A program made the position numbers and the translations under genes. This document shows, piece by piece, positions 1-9,700 of a stretch of DNA of 64,000 bases. This DNA comes from Bacteroidota bacterium (GTDB lineage: Bacteria > Bacteroidota > Ignavibacteria > Tepidaquicellales > Tepidaquicellaceae). The stretch's first letter is position 1. Each line of letters opens with the position of its first letter. Under the pieces are notes generated by a model. That model was not told where the DNA came from. It saw nothing but the letters and a program-made list of their open reading frames with translations, and did no database searches. The stretch is taken from positions 1,091,302-1,155,301 of the forward strand of contig JAFDZP010000002.1 in the NCBI GenBank assembly GCA_018266835.1, given 5' to 3'.

Positions 1-1
1 G

Positions 2-469
2 ATATCTGCAATTGAAAAAATTTACAACAAGGAAAATTTGTGGATGATCTCCAAAGAGCAGATGTTCATCAGAGGAATATTTATGAATTTTCTTGAATCA
101 AAAATTGAAGCTGATGGAAAGAATGAGCAGAAAGAAATTGATTCAAATAAAATCAGCATAGAAAATATTTACGATAAAATTTCTTCCGTATCTTTTTCTG
201 CAAAGATGGAAAACGACCTGAATTTTTATATACAAACGGAGTTTAAAAACGGCGAGACTGCAAACTTCTTTAAGACTTATATAACGGGATTGCTTTCACT
301 CTCAAAACTTGCTTCTACAGTAAAAGGGAATCAAAAATCACCTGCTGATAAAATTCTTGAATATACTAAAGTAGAGAATTACGATAATACAGTACTTATA
401 ATAATGAACATCAATAACTCCAACATCAACGACTTCCGCAAAGGCTCAATTATAAATAAGCCAAATTAA
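2..469 (+). CDS. Hypothetical protein, 5'-truncated by window edge
   Basis: The frame is open from the first complete codon of the window, so the true start lies outside it; the first internal ATG is at 38. The visible 155 residues have no motif I recognise. The visible part is polar and probably helical, with one moderately hydrophobic patch (FKTYITGLLSLSKLAS), and it ends in an Asn-rich tail. It converges with the minus-strand fbp gene, leaving only 19 bases between the stops. A function cannot be assigned from this fragment. Confidence 0.6.
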   Translation: MSAIEKIYNKENLWMISKEQMFIRGIFMNFLESKIEADGKNEQKEIDSNKISIENIYDKISSVSFSAKMENDLNFYIQTEFKNGETANFFKTYITGLLSLSKLASTVKGNQKSPADKILEYTKVENYDNTVLIIMNINNSNINDFRKGSIINKPN

Positions 470-488
470 TTTTAATAATTAAGACAAT

Positions 489-1502
489 TTAATCGTTCTC
501 TTTCAAAAACTTTTCTGCTAACAGTACATCTTCTTCACTTCCGATAAACAACGGAACTCTCTGATGCAGCGCCTGAGGAACAACCTCTAATATTCTTTCT
601 TTGCCTGTAGATGCTCTGCCGCCTGCCTGCTCAACAATAAATGCAAGCGGATTCGCTTCATACATCAGTCTTAATTTTCCGTTCTTGTTTTTCTTATCGG
701 CAGGATAAATAAAAATTCCGCCGTATAATAAATTACGATGGAAGTCTGCAACAAGCGAGCCGACGTATCTTGACGAGTAAGGTCTGTTAGTTTCTTTATC
801 TTCTTCTTTCAGGTAATTTATATATTTTTTCATTCCTTCCGACCACTTGCAATAATTTCCTTCGTTAGTAGAATACGTTTTCGATTTTTTAGGAATCTGC
901 ATATTTTCATAGCTCAGTAAAAATTCACCGACTGTAGGGTCAAGCGTAAATCCATGCACCCCTTTACCTGCTGTATAAACTAAAAACGTACTTGAGCCGT
1001 AAACAACATATCCTGCCGCAACCTGTTCAGTGCCTCTTTGCAGGCAGTCAGCTTCCGTGCCGGGACCGCTTTCAGAAATTCTTTTATAGATTGAAAAAAT
1101 TGTTCCTATGGAAATATTTGCTTCTATATTCGATGAGCCGTCAAGCGGATCGAAGTGACAAATATATTTATTGCTGATTGTGTTGTTCAGGATATATTTA
1201 TCTTCAAGCGGGATAAACTCCTCTTCTTCCTCCGAACACACTGCACAGATATGCCCGCCTGCCTTCATTGTATTTGTCAGCATATCGTTTGCATACACAT
1301 CAAGTTTTTTTACAGCTTCACCCTGAACATTTTCATCGCCTGTAAACCCAAGTATATCTATTAAGCCCGCCCTGTTTACTTCCAGTGAAATTATTTTACA
1401 TGCTAATGCAATATCGGCAAGCAAATCGGAAAGTTGTCCTGTTGCATCAGGAATATTTCTTTCCTGGTCAATTATATGTCTGTAAAAGGTTTTGCTTATC
1501 AT
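489..1502 (-). CDS. fbp: Fructose-1,6-bisphosphatase class I
   Basis: Hydrolyses fructose 1,6-bisphosphate to fructose 6-phosphate in gluconeogenesis, in the cytoplasm. The 337-residue length matches class I enzymes. The signature DPLDGSSN is at residues 118-125 and supplies metal ligands, an acidic run SEEEEEF lies around residues 90-96, and the substrate-binding region RYVGSLVADFHRNL is intact, followed by KLRLMYEANPLAFIVEQAGG. It ends 13 bases before gmhA begins on the same strand, so gmhA and fbp are probably co-transcribed. The class I assignment is firm; nothing in the sequence shows how it is regulated. Confidence 0.97.
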   Translation of the reverse strand: MISKTFYRHIIDQERNIPDATGQLSDLLADIALACKIISLEVNRAGLIDILGFTGDENVQGEAVKKLDVYANDMLTNTMKAGGHICAVCSEEEEEFIPLEDKYILNNTISNKYICHFDPLDGSSNIEANISIGTIFSIYKRISESGPGTEADCLQRGTEQVAAGYVVYGSSTFLVYTAGKGVHGFTLDPTVGEFLLSYENMQIPKKSKTYSTNEGNYCKWSEGMKKYINYLKEEDKETNRPYSSRYVGSLVADFHRNLLYGGIFIYPADKKNKNGKLRLMYEANPLAFIVEQAGGRASTGKERILEVVPQALHQRVPLFIGSEEDVLLAEKFLKEND

Positions 1503-1514
1503 TTATAGAGGGAA

Positions 1515-2087
1515 TTAATTTTTTAAATTTCTTTCTATGTAATCTATTAAAGTATGAATGACTTTAATGTGAATTTCCTGAACTCTGTCCGAATACTTCG
1601 ATTGCGGCGAACGTATCTCAACATCGCAGACCGTTGCCATCTTACCCCCGTCTTTGCCTGTCAAGCCGACCACTTTCATTCCTCTTTCTCTAGCAGCATC
1701 AACTGCATTAAGGATATTTTTTGAGTTACCGCTAGTGCTAATGGCAAGCAATACATCACCTTCTCTTCCCAGACCTTCAACATATCGCGAAAAAATTCTG
1801 TCGAATCCGTAATCGTTACCAACACATGTTAAATGTGATGCATCCGATATTGAAACAGCGCCGATTGCTCTCCTGTCATCTCTGAATCTTCCAGTGAGCT
1901 CTTCCGCAAAGTGCATTGCATCGCACATTGAGCCGCCGTTACCGCACGAAATAATTTTTCCTCCTTTGTTCAAAGCATCAACCATTAAATCACCTGCCGA
2001 TTTTATCTTTTCAAAATTAGCATCGTCTGAAAGAAATTTTTCCAGAACTTTCTGAGCTTCAATAAAATTTTCTTTTATTTGGTCCAT
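1515..2087 (-). CDS. gmhA: Phosphoheptose isomerase (sedoheptulose-7-phosphate isomerase)
   Basis: Converts sedoheptulose 7-phosphate to D-glycero-D-manno-heptose 7-phosphate, the first step of ADP-heptose synthesis for the lipopolysaccharide core. The 190 residues form one SIS domain. Segments typical of GmhA rather than other SIS proteins are [42 protein letters not shown] and [14 protein letters not shown]. These resemble the Escherichia coli enzyme closely from memory. The gene implies an outer membrane with heptose-containing LPS. It lies between radA and fbp, with 28 and 12 base gaps, in a minus-strand run of housekeeping genes. Confidence 0.95.
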   Translation of the reverse strand: MDQIKENFIEAQKVLEKFLSDDANFEKIKSAGDLMVDALNKGGKIISCGNGGSMCDAMHFAEELTGRFRDDRRAIGAVSISDASHLTCVGNDYGFDRIFSRYVEGLGREGDVLLAISTSGNSKNILNAVDAARERGMKVVGLTGKDGGKMATVCDVEIRSPQSKYSDRVQEIHIKVIHTLIDYIERNLKN

Positions 2088-2115
2088 GAAACTTTTAGTT
2101 TTTTTAACTTAATTT

Positions 2116-3477
2116 TTAAAACAACTTATCGAGCGCATCTTTTATCTTTTCCACTCCAATAATTTCAAAATCCTTCTTCGTATTATAACCTTTAAGATTA
2201 CTCTTCGGAACAATAATTCTTTTGAAGCCCAGCTTTGCCGCTTCGTTAACTCTTTTATCTAAATATGAAATCGTCCTCACTTCACCCGATAATCCTATTT
2301 CTCCCAGAATAACTGTCTCAGAGTCTATCGGAATATCTTTATAACTCGAACATATACTCATTGCAACAGCTAAATCAATTGCCGTCTCATCTATCTTCAC
2401 ACCCCCTGCAATATTTAAAAACACGTCGGCTTTGTTTAAATGAAAGCCAAGTTTCTTCTCAAGCACCGCAAGCATAATGTTCAGTCTCTTGTAATCAAAT
2501 CCCATCGAAGTCCTCTGCGGAATTCCATAACTCGTAGCTGATACCAGCGCCTGTACTTCAATCAAAATCGGACGGGTTCCTTCAATTGCAGAAGAGATAC
2601 TGCAGCCCGATGCTCCGTAATTTCTTTGCGATAAAAAAACTTCACTGGGATTTTTAACTTCATTTAATCCCATTTCCGTCATTTCAAAAATACCTATTTC
2701 ATTCGTTGAACCGAAACGGTTTTTTATCCCACGCAAAATTCTGTAAGCATGGGTTCGTTCTCCTTCAAACTGTAGCACAACGTCTACCATATGCTCAAGA
2801 ATTTTCGGTCCGGCAATCATACCGTCTTTAGTAATGTGCCCGACTACAAATATAGGGATGTTTTTTGTTTTTGCAATATTAATAAGAAGGGCTGTAGATT
2901 CCCGCAGCTGCGATACCGTCCCCGGCGCGCTTTCAATATCGTTGCGGTGAACCGTCTGTATCGAATCAATTACAATCAGCTCAGGCTCTTCGCTGTCAAT
3001 AACGGCTTGTATTATTTCAAGATTTGTCTCAGATAGAATATAAAAATTTTCCAGATGAAAATTCAGTCTGTCGCTTCGCATTTTTATCTGCAGTGCAGAT
3101 TCTTCACCGCTCACATATAAAATTCTTTTGTCTTTTATCTTATCGGCAATCTGTAGCATCAGAGTTGACTTCCCTATACCGGGATCTCCACCTATGAGAA
3201 TTACTGAGCCTCCGACAATTCCGCCTCCTAAAACTCTGTCAAGCTCTTCAATGCCTGTCTGAATTCTGTTCTCTCCAAAGGTCTCAATTTCCGTAATTAA
3301 TTTTATGTTTGCGCTCTGGCTTTTAAGTTCAACTTTGCGCGCAAGTTTTTCCGTATGAGTATCAATAATTTCTTCGACAAGCGTGTTCCATAATCCGCAC
3401 TCGGGGCATTTACCGCTCCAGCGGGGACTTGCATAGCCGCAGTTCTGACAGACGTATTTACTTTTTAATTTTGACAG
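2116..3477 (-). CDS. radA: DNA repair protein RadA, non-AUG start
   Basis: RadA is a RecA-like ATPase that promotes branch migration in recombinational repair. The full frame encodes an N-terminal C4 zinc finger (CQNC then CPEC), Walker A GGDPGIGKST, the RadA motif KNRFG and a C-terminal Lon-like domain (LGEIGLSGEVRTI). The first ATG in frame, at 3159, comes right after Walker A and would remove the zinc finger and P-loop, so it cannot be the real start. Between the kinase stop at 3490-3492 and the zinc finger there is no ATG, GTG or TTG. I place the start at the CTG at 3477, which gives (M)SKLKSKYVCQNCGY and 453 residues, the normal family size. ATC at 3483 is an alternative. Confidence 0.9.
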   Translation of the reverse strand: MSKLKSKYVCQNCGYASPRWSGKCPECGLWNTLVEEIIDTHTEKLARKVELKSQSANIKLITEIETFGENRIQTGIEELDRVLGGGIVGGSVILIGGDPGIGKSTLMLQIADKIKDKRILYVSGEESALQIKMRSDRLNFHLENFYILSETNLEIIQAVIDSEEPELIVIDSIQTVHRNDIESAPGTVSQLRESTALLINIAKTKNIPIFVVGHITKDGMIAGPKILEHMVDVVLQFEGERTHAYRILRGIKNRFGSTNEIGIFEMTEMGLNEVKNPSEVFLSQRNYGASGCSISSAIEGTRPILIEVQALVSATSYGIPQRTSMGFDYKRLNIMLAVLEKKLGFHLNKADVFLNIAGGVKIDETAIDLAVAMSICSSYKDIPIDSETVILGEIGLSGEVRTISYLDKRVNEAAKLGFKRIIVPKSNLKGYNTKKDFEIIGVEKIKDALDKLF

Positions 3478-3489
3478 GAGGATTTTATA

Positions 3490-6400
3490 TTAATTGTTTA
3501 TTGTGAGAAGTTCTTCTTTGGTGCCTTCGAAAGTTTTTTCTAGTTCTTTTATTAAATACATAAGGCCGGGTGTATCTACTTCTTTTATCTTCGTTTCAAT
3601 TTGTCTGCACAGCTCGGCAATATCTCTTGCGCCAAGATTTAAGCTTGAGCCTTTAAGACTGTGTGTATCAAGGAACACTCTGTCAAAATTACTCTTTGCA
3701 GAATTTTCTCTTATACTATCTATTAATTCAACTGACTGGTCAATATATAATTTTACCATGTCATCAACAAACCCTTTATCTCCTATTTCTTTTAATCCGT
3801 TCACAACATCCATATCCAGAAAAGTTTTGCTGAAACGCATCTTGCGCATTTCTCTTTCAGCGCGTATTTCCTTACCCCACTTTATTAATGCTTTCTGTAC
3901 TTCCTCTATGAGAATAGGTTTGCCTATGTAATCATTCATTCCTGCTTCAAGACATATTTCTCTATCGCCCTGCATAACGTTTGCTGTCATTGCAATAATT
4001 TTCGGGCGAAGTTCAAGTTTTCTGTTTTTTAAAATATGTTTGGTCGCTTCAAGCCCGTCCATCTCCGGCATTTGTATATCCATAAACACAATTTCATAAT
4101 GCTGGCGGTTCAAGGCTTCAAGAACTTCCAGTCCGTTGCTTGCAACATCTGCTGAGTAACCCATCTGCTGCAGCAACCTAACTGCGAGCTTCTGGTTTAT
4201 TAAATTATCTTCAGCTACTAAAATTTTCAGAGGGAGTTTTTCTGCAAGCTTTTTATCAAGCTTGTTTTCAGTCTGCTCTCTTCCGAATGAAATTGCAGAG
4301 TTAGTCAACACTTTTACAAGCACATTGAATAACTCGTTCTTTTTAATCGGCTTGGAAATATACTCGGCAAAAATATTGTTGGCAGGTTCTTTATACTCTT
4401 TTAAATTCCCAACAGATGTAAGCATAATCATAGGTAAAGCTTCGCGTCCCGAAATTTGTTTTATCTTCTGTCCCAGTTCAAGTCCGTCCATGTCGGGCAT
4501 AAGCATATCAAGAATTGCGAGATCAAAAATTTTATCTGTCTTCAGTACTTCTAAAACCTCTGCGCCTGTTTCATAAGCTTCGGCAGCCATTCCCCATGAC
4601 TTCGCCTGCTGTACAAGAATATTTCTGTTCGTTTTATTATCGTCAACAATTAGAATTTTCTTATTTCTGATTTCAGGAATATGTCCGCTCTGATATAATT
4701 TTGTTATCTGCTGCTTTGATGCCTGTACATTAATTGTAAAATGGAATGTTGCGCCTTTGCCGAACTCACTCTCTACCCATATTTCACCCTTCATCATTTC
4801 AACAAGCTTGCTGCTGATTGCAAGTCCTAAGCCTGTTCCGCCGTATCTGCGGGTTGTTGATGAATCTGCCTGGGAGAACGCTTCAAAAATTTTCTTCTTC
4901 TTTTCTTCGTGAATTCCGATTCCAGTGTCTTTCACAGAGAATGAAAGCAATAAATCATCACCGTCACGTTTAACTAAATCTACAGATGTAAACACTTCAC
5001 CAAAATCTGTAAACTTAATTGCGTTAGAAACTAAGTTACCGAGAATTTGTCTTAAGCGTGTAACATCACCTACTATAATATGCGGGATTTGTGAGTCTAT
5101 CTGATACAGTAAATCCAGTCTCTTTGCCAATGCGCGAGGCCCCATTAAATCATAAACATCTTCTACGCATGAGCTGAGCTCGAACGGCTGCTCTTCAAGT
5201 GTTAATCTTTCAGATTCTATTTTTGAGAAATCAAGAATGTCATTGATAATTGTAAGCAGATGGTCTCCGCTTAATCTTATAGTATCAGCAAACTCTCTCT
5301 GCTCTTCTGTTAACTCTGTTTCCATTAATAAACCTGACATACCTATTACTGCATTCATAGGTGTTCGGATTTCATGGCTCATCGTTGCAAGGAACTCTGC
5401 CTTTGTCTTCAAGGCATTCTCAGCTTCTTTGCGGGCATTAATAATTTCTTCTTCTGTTTTCTTTCTCTCAGATATGTCCGTCAATGTCCCAAGGAATCTG
5501 TAAGCTTTTCCCTTGTCATCTCTGAAGCATTTACCTTTTGACTCTACCCATATCCACTCACCGTTTTTATGTTTTATCCTGTGAAGATTTGTAAATACAT
5601 CTGTCTTTCCGTCAATATGATCATGCAGAGCATTATATAATGTTTCTTTGTCATCAGGATGAACTGCGTCTTCCCAGAATTTTCTGAAATCCGGTATTTC
5701 TCCTTTTGTATATCCTATTATATCAAGAAATGCTTTTGAAAGGAATATATCATCTATATTTAAATCCCAGTCCCATATACCGTCTTTGATTGCAGTTATT
5801 GCTAAATTATATCTCTCCTGTGTTTTTCTGTATTCCTCTTCTTTTTTTCTGATATCTGTGACATCAATGCATAACTGATTGATGCACTGAACACCTCCGT
5901 TATCATTGTACTCTGCATAAAGAAATGTATCGAGCCATACAATTTGTCCGGATTTGTTTTTAATCCTGTAATCAACACGCAGATTGGTTTTATAATCTTC
6001 ATCTTTCCATTTTCTATACTCTTCCAAAACCTTTTCTGCATCTTCGGGATAAATTATATCCCGGAGCTGTTCGGGACTAAGACTATCAAATTCTTCTCTG
6101 CTGTAACCTGTTTGACGAACAAATTCTTTATTTACGAACTCGTATTTATTGCTCTCAATATTAAAACGTGTAACTGCTATAGGCTGGTTTTCTGCAAGGT
6201 TGCGGTATTTATCTTCGCTCTTCTTTAATGCTTCTGCGAATATTTTATGCTCATTAATATCTTCAAAAGTAATAACTAATCCGTTTTCAATTTTACCTGC
6301 CCTTAATCTGAACCAGGTTGAGAATCCCTCGTGATTATAGAAGTGTTCGATATCCAGCGGTACTCCGGTCTCAGCAACTTTCACAAGTTTTTCAAAAATG

Positions 6401-6639
6401 CCGTCTTCTTTTATTCCGGGATATTCTTCACCAATTCTTTTACCAAGCAGTTCTTCTTTTGTGCGTCCGGACATTTTTTCAGTCGCGGAGTTTACGATGA
6501 TCTTTTCAAAATCAACTATCTCCCCTTTTTTACCATAGACATATTTATAAACACCAATACCAATAGACAAGCTCTCAAGAAGAGCAGGTAGTATGGATTT
6601 AGCATCAATAATTTCTGTATTGTTGGAGTTTTTGGACAT
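3490..6639 (-). CDS. Hybrid sensor histidine kinase: PAS x3, HisKA, HATPase, REC x2, HPt
   Basis: A 1049-residue cytoplasmic phosphorelay kinase of the BarA/unorthodox type, with no transmembrane segment. From the N-terminus it has three PAS domains (about 15-130, 143-265 and 275-393), HisKA with phosphoacceptor H422 in MSHEIRTPMN, HATPase with N box, DTGIGI (571-576) and GTGLGL (601-606), and a first receiver with D711 in ILDMLMPDMDG. A second receiver with D854 (FMDIQMPEMDG) and a C-terminal HPt with H993 (THSLKGSS) follow. All catalytic residues look intact. The signal and the downstream regulator are unknown. It lies just upstream of radA, in the same frame, with 12 bases between its stop and the proposed radA start. 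Confidence 0.95.
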   Translation of the reverse strand: MSKNSNNTEIIDAKSILPALLESLSIGIGVYKYVYGKKGEIVDFEKIIVNSATEKMSGRTKEELLGKRIGEEYPGIKEDGIFEKLVKVAETGVPLDIEHFYNHEGFSTWFRLRAGKIENGLVITFEDINEHKIFAEALKKSEDKYRNLAENQPIAVTRFNIESNKYEFVNKEFVRQTGYSREEFDSLSPEQLRDIIYPEDAEKVLEEYRKWKDEDYKTNLRVDYRIKNKSGQIVWLDTFLYAEYNDNGGVQCINQLCIDVTDIRKKEEEYRKTQERYNLAITAIKDGIWDWDLNIDDIFLSKAFLDIIGYTKGEIPDFRKFWEDAVHPDDKETLYNALHDHIDGKTDVFTNLHRIKHKNGEWIWVESKGKCFRDDKGKAYRFLGTLTDISERKKTEEEIINARKEAENALKTKAEFLATMSHEIRTPMNAVIGMSGLLMETELTEEQREFADTIRLSGDHLLTIINDILDFSKIESERLTLEEQPFELSSCVEDVYDLMGPRALAKRLDLLYQIDSQIPHIIVGDVTRLRQILGNLVSNAIKFTDFGEVFTSVDLVKRDGDDLLLSFSVKDTGIGIHEEKKKKIFEAFSQADSSTTRRYGGTGLGLAISSKLVEMMKGEIWVESEFGKGATFHFTINVQASKQQITKLYQSGHIPEIRNKKILIVDDNKTNRNILVQQAKSWGMAAEAYETGAEVLEVLKTDKIFDLAILDMLMPDMDGLELGQKIKQISGREALPMIMLTSVGNLKEYKEPANNIFAEYISKPIKKNELFNVLVKVLTNSAISFGREQTENKLDKKLAEKLPLKILVAEDNLINQKLAVRLLQQMGYSADVASNGLEVLEALNRQHYEIVFMDIQMPEMDGLEATKHILKNRKLELRPKIIAMTANVMQGDREICLEAGMNDYIGKPILIEEVQKALIKWGKEIRAEREMRKMRFSKTFLDMDVVNGLKEIGDKGFVDDMVKLYIDQSVELIDSIRENSAKSNFDRVFLDTHSLKGSSLNLGARDIAELCRQIETKIKEVDTPGLMYLIKELEKTFEGTKEELLTINN

Positions 6640-6662
6640 ATAATTTTTGAGATACAGGTAAA

Positions 6663-6678
6663 GGCGGTCCTATCCGCC
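6663..6678 (-). terminator. Short GC hairpin after the oxidoreductase gene
   Basis: GGCGG (6663-6667) and CCGCC (6674-6678) form a 5-bp stem with a six-base loop, followed on the minus strand by TTTACC. It lies between the end of the 6730-10374 gene and the start of the kinase gene. It may be a weak terminator or an attenuator; the U-run is short. Confidence 0.35.
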
Positions 6679-6729
6679 GTCATATCCTAGGGGAGAATAA
6701 TGATATTATCCTATTAAATTAAATAAATA

Positions 6730-9700
6730 TTATTTCACAAAACATTCATAATATAATCTATTGAGTTTTTCCATAGGAGCATTCATCTCTAATCTCTCTT
6801 CTAAGTTAGAAAAATCAATTTCGTCAAGCTTCTGCTCCTGGCATTCGCAGGAATAAACAAATTTTTCTTTGCCTGTTTCAGGGTCAACATTTCTCAGCAG
6901 ACATCGCGCGCAGACCGCTTTCATCATACATTGCATAGGTGAATTAATATTTGCAACTGCTTCGTGTCCGTTAAGATATTCTTTTAAAAATGTTTTTCGC
7001 GCATCACGGATTCCCTGCATCATTTCAGGACTTCCTGCCGTAATAATTTTATTTATATGTTTCAGATCTTTATCGTTACTAACGTAATTTTTAATTCCTT
7101 CGATGATAGTGCCTTTGAAAAATGTATCTTGTTCTCTTGCAGGATTTATATCTCCTTCTTCCGAGCACCATATAACTTTATCGCTGGAGCTTTCTATTAT
7201 TTCCCTGTCAAAAACCTCATCATTTTTTCTGTATCCTGCAAAGTACAAAACGTTATTATTTTGCTTTTTTAATTCCTGCGCAACTGAAAGCAGCACTGCA
7301 TTACCTGAACCGCCTCCTGCAATAAGGACATTTTGTCCCGTGGAAATCTTAGGCGTATTACCTGTCGGTCCCATCAAGAAAACTTTTTCGCCTTCTTTTA
7401 AATTCTTAATGAGTGAGGTTGAAACTCCGCGCTCAATAACAACAAATTTAAGCAGACCGTTTTCTTTATCTGCGCTTACACCTGCAAGAGCAACACCTTC
7501 AAATGCTGTCGAGATTCCGTTCTTCTTTTCAGTCAGCACTTCATAGTTCTGTAATTTAAAGAACTGTCCCGCGCTAAATTTATCAGCGCCGGATTTGCTT
7601 TTTATAATAAGCTCAATTGTTCTGTCGTTCAGTCTCTTTACAGAATGAACTCTTGCAACAAATTTTTCATCAGTAATTTCAAAAAATTCTTTTGAAGTTT
7701 TAAACTTACCTTCTTCATTTTTTAAAATATCTACAACATCCCATGAGCCTTTCTTCGCAGATGCCATTGCCTTCACAACGCTTCCGACATACTTCGGATG
7801 AATATCTCCGTAGAAGGAAATGAACTTTCCGTTCTTATTGTATGATGTAAAGAAACCGTCTTCTTTAGTGCTTACTGCTTCCAGTGAATACTTACCGTCA
7901 TCACCTTTTACAGGTTTGAACGTTTTGAAATACTGCCACTTGGCATCCATCTCAAAAGTCTCTGGATTTTCGAATTCATACATTGAGTTCGGCGATGTTC
8001 CCGCGGCTACCTGAACAGTCTTTGCAGGCATTTCAATAAACTCACCGCTGCTTCTGTATTTTATTTTTCCGTCCTCAGTTTTTTCTACTGTCTGTTTTTC
8101 AAAAATTACTTTCTCTGCCCTTCCGTATTTGTCTTTAACAATTTCAGTCGGAGATAAGTTTTCAACAAAATAAACTCCCTGCTCAAGCGCTTCTTTTATT
8201 TCTTCGTGGTTCAGTCTGTATGCCGGTGAATCCTGCATTCTCTTTCGATATACCAGTGAAACTCCGCCGAACTTTCTGACTAAATCTATATAATTTGTTT
8301 TTCTGTTCTCAACTTTTGCAAGCTCTTCTTCTGCTCTTACTTCTTTTCCGTGAGCAATAAAAGTTTTTATTATCTCTTTATCTTCCTCATTGAATGTGCT
8401 CCAGAAATAATCTTCACCCTTCTCTGCCGTTATCTTTTCGTATCTGTCTAAAACTCTTTTTACCTGAACAGGATAATATGCTGCCGTTTCCGTTGTAGTA
8501 TCAATTGCAGTCAATCCCCCGCCGATAACTACTGCCGGAAGCTGAATCATCGTGCTTGTAAGATTATCATCCTTGCTTGCGCCTGATAACTGCAGTGACA
8601 TTAAATAATCAGTCGACTTTCTTACACCTTTTGCAAGATTATTTTTCATATCAACTATCGTCGGCATTCCTGCTCCCGCTGCAATGGCAATGTGGTCAAA
8701 TCCCATTTCCCATGCGTCATCAATTTTTATTGAGCTGCCGAATCTCACTCCGTCATATAATCTGAAATTATTTCTTCTCGCAAGATTTACATAAATCATC
8801 GATAAGAAATTTTTATCCCAGCGGACGGTAATACCGTACTCTGTAACTCCGCCGAAGCCTTGCATAATTCTCTTATCCAGCTCCTGCTCAATTTCTTTTG
8901 AAAAATCTTTTATTGCTTTCGGTTCACTTCTTTCATTCGTTAAAGGATTTATTCCTGTATATTCACCAAACAACGGCTCAATTTTCAACGCATCTGTTCC
9001 CGTTACACCAAATCCCGCATTTAATAAATGATGTGAAAGGGTGTAACCAGCAGGTCCCATACCGACAACCAATACATTTTTGCCATTGTATTCTTCAGCG
9101 TAAGGACGTTTTATATTAATAGGATTCCATCGTGTGAGAAGCGTGTAGATTTCAAATCCATATGGGAGATTTACTACATCTCTTAGCGTATTTGTCTCAA
9201 CCTGAGGTATATTTACGGGTTCCTGTTTCTGGTAAATACATCCTTTCATACAGTCATTACAAATTCTATGCCCTGTTCCGGGACACATTGGGTTATCAAT
9301 TGCTACAATTGCAAGCGCAGAGAGCGGTCTTCCACTTTTTCTGAGCAAATGCGCTTCGGAAATTTTTTCATTTAACGGGCAGCCCGTGAGTTCTATTCCA
9401 AGTGGATTAGCTTTTAAAGCGCCGAATCTGTCCGTTAGTCCTTTTGAGCATGAATCCTTTTCCCTGTCATGGCAATACATGCAATAATCAACCTGATTCA
9501 GAATCTGCCTTTCGCTCATTCTGTGGTCGTGAAGCTCAAATCCGTTTCTCTGTATAAAATGTTTTTCTTCGCCTTCAAGTTTTTCAGGAAAGTTTGGTTC
9601 GGGAGTTTCAGTGTGAACAAGATGGTCAAAGTCTAATTTCTCAGGCTCGAAGTATGAAACCCATTTTGCAGCGTCTTTATCATATTGACGTTTTGCAAAA

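Noticed and set aside
3487..3495. Stop-codon readthrough joining the kinase and RadA
   Set aside because: No readthrough signal is visible, and both proteins have complete normal-length folds; a non-AUG start is simpler.
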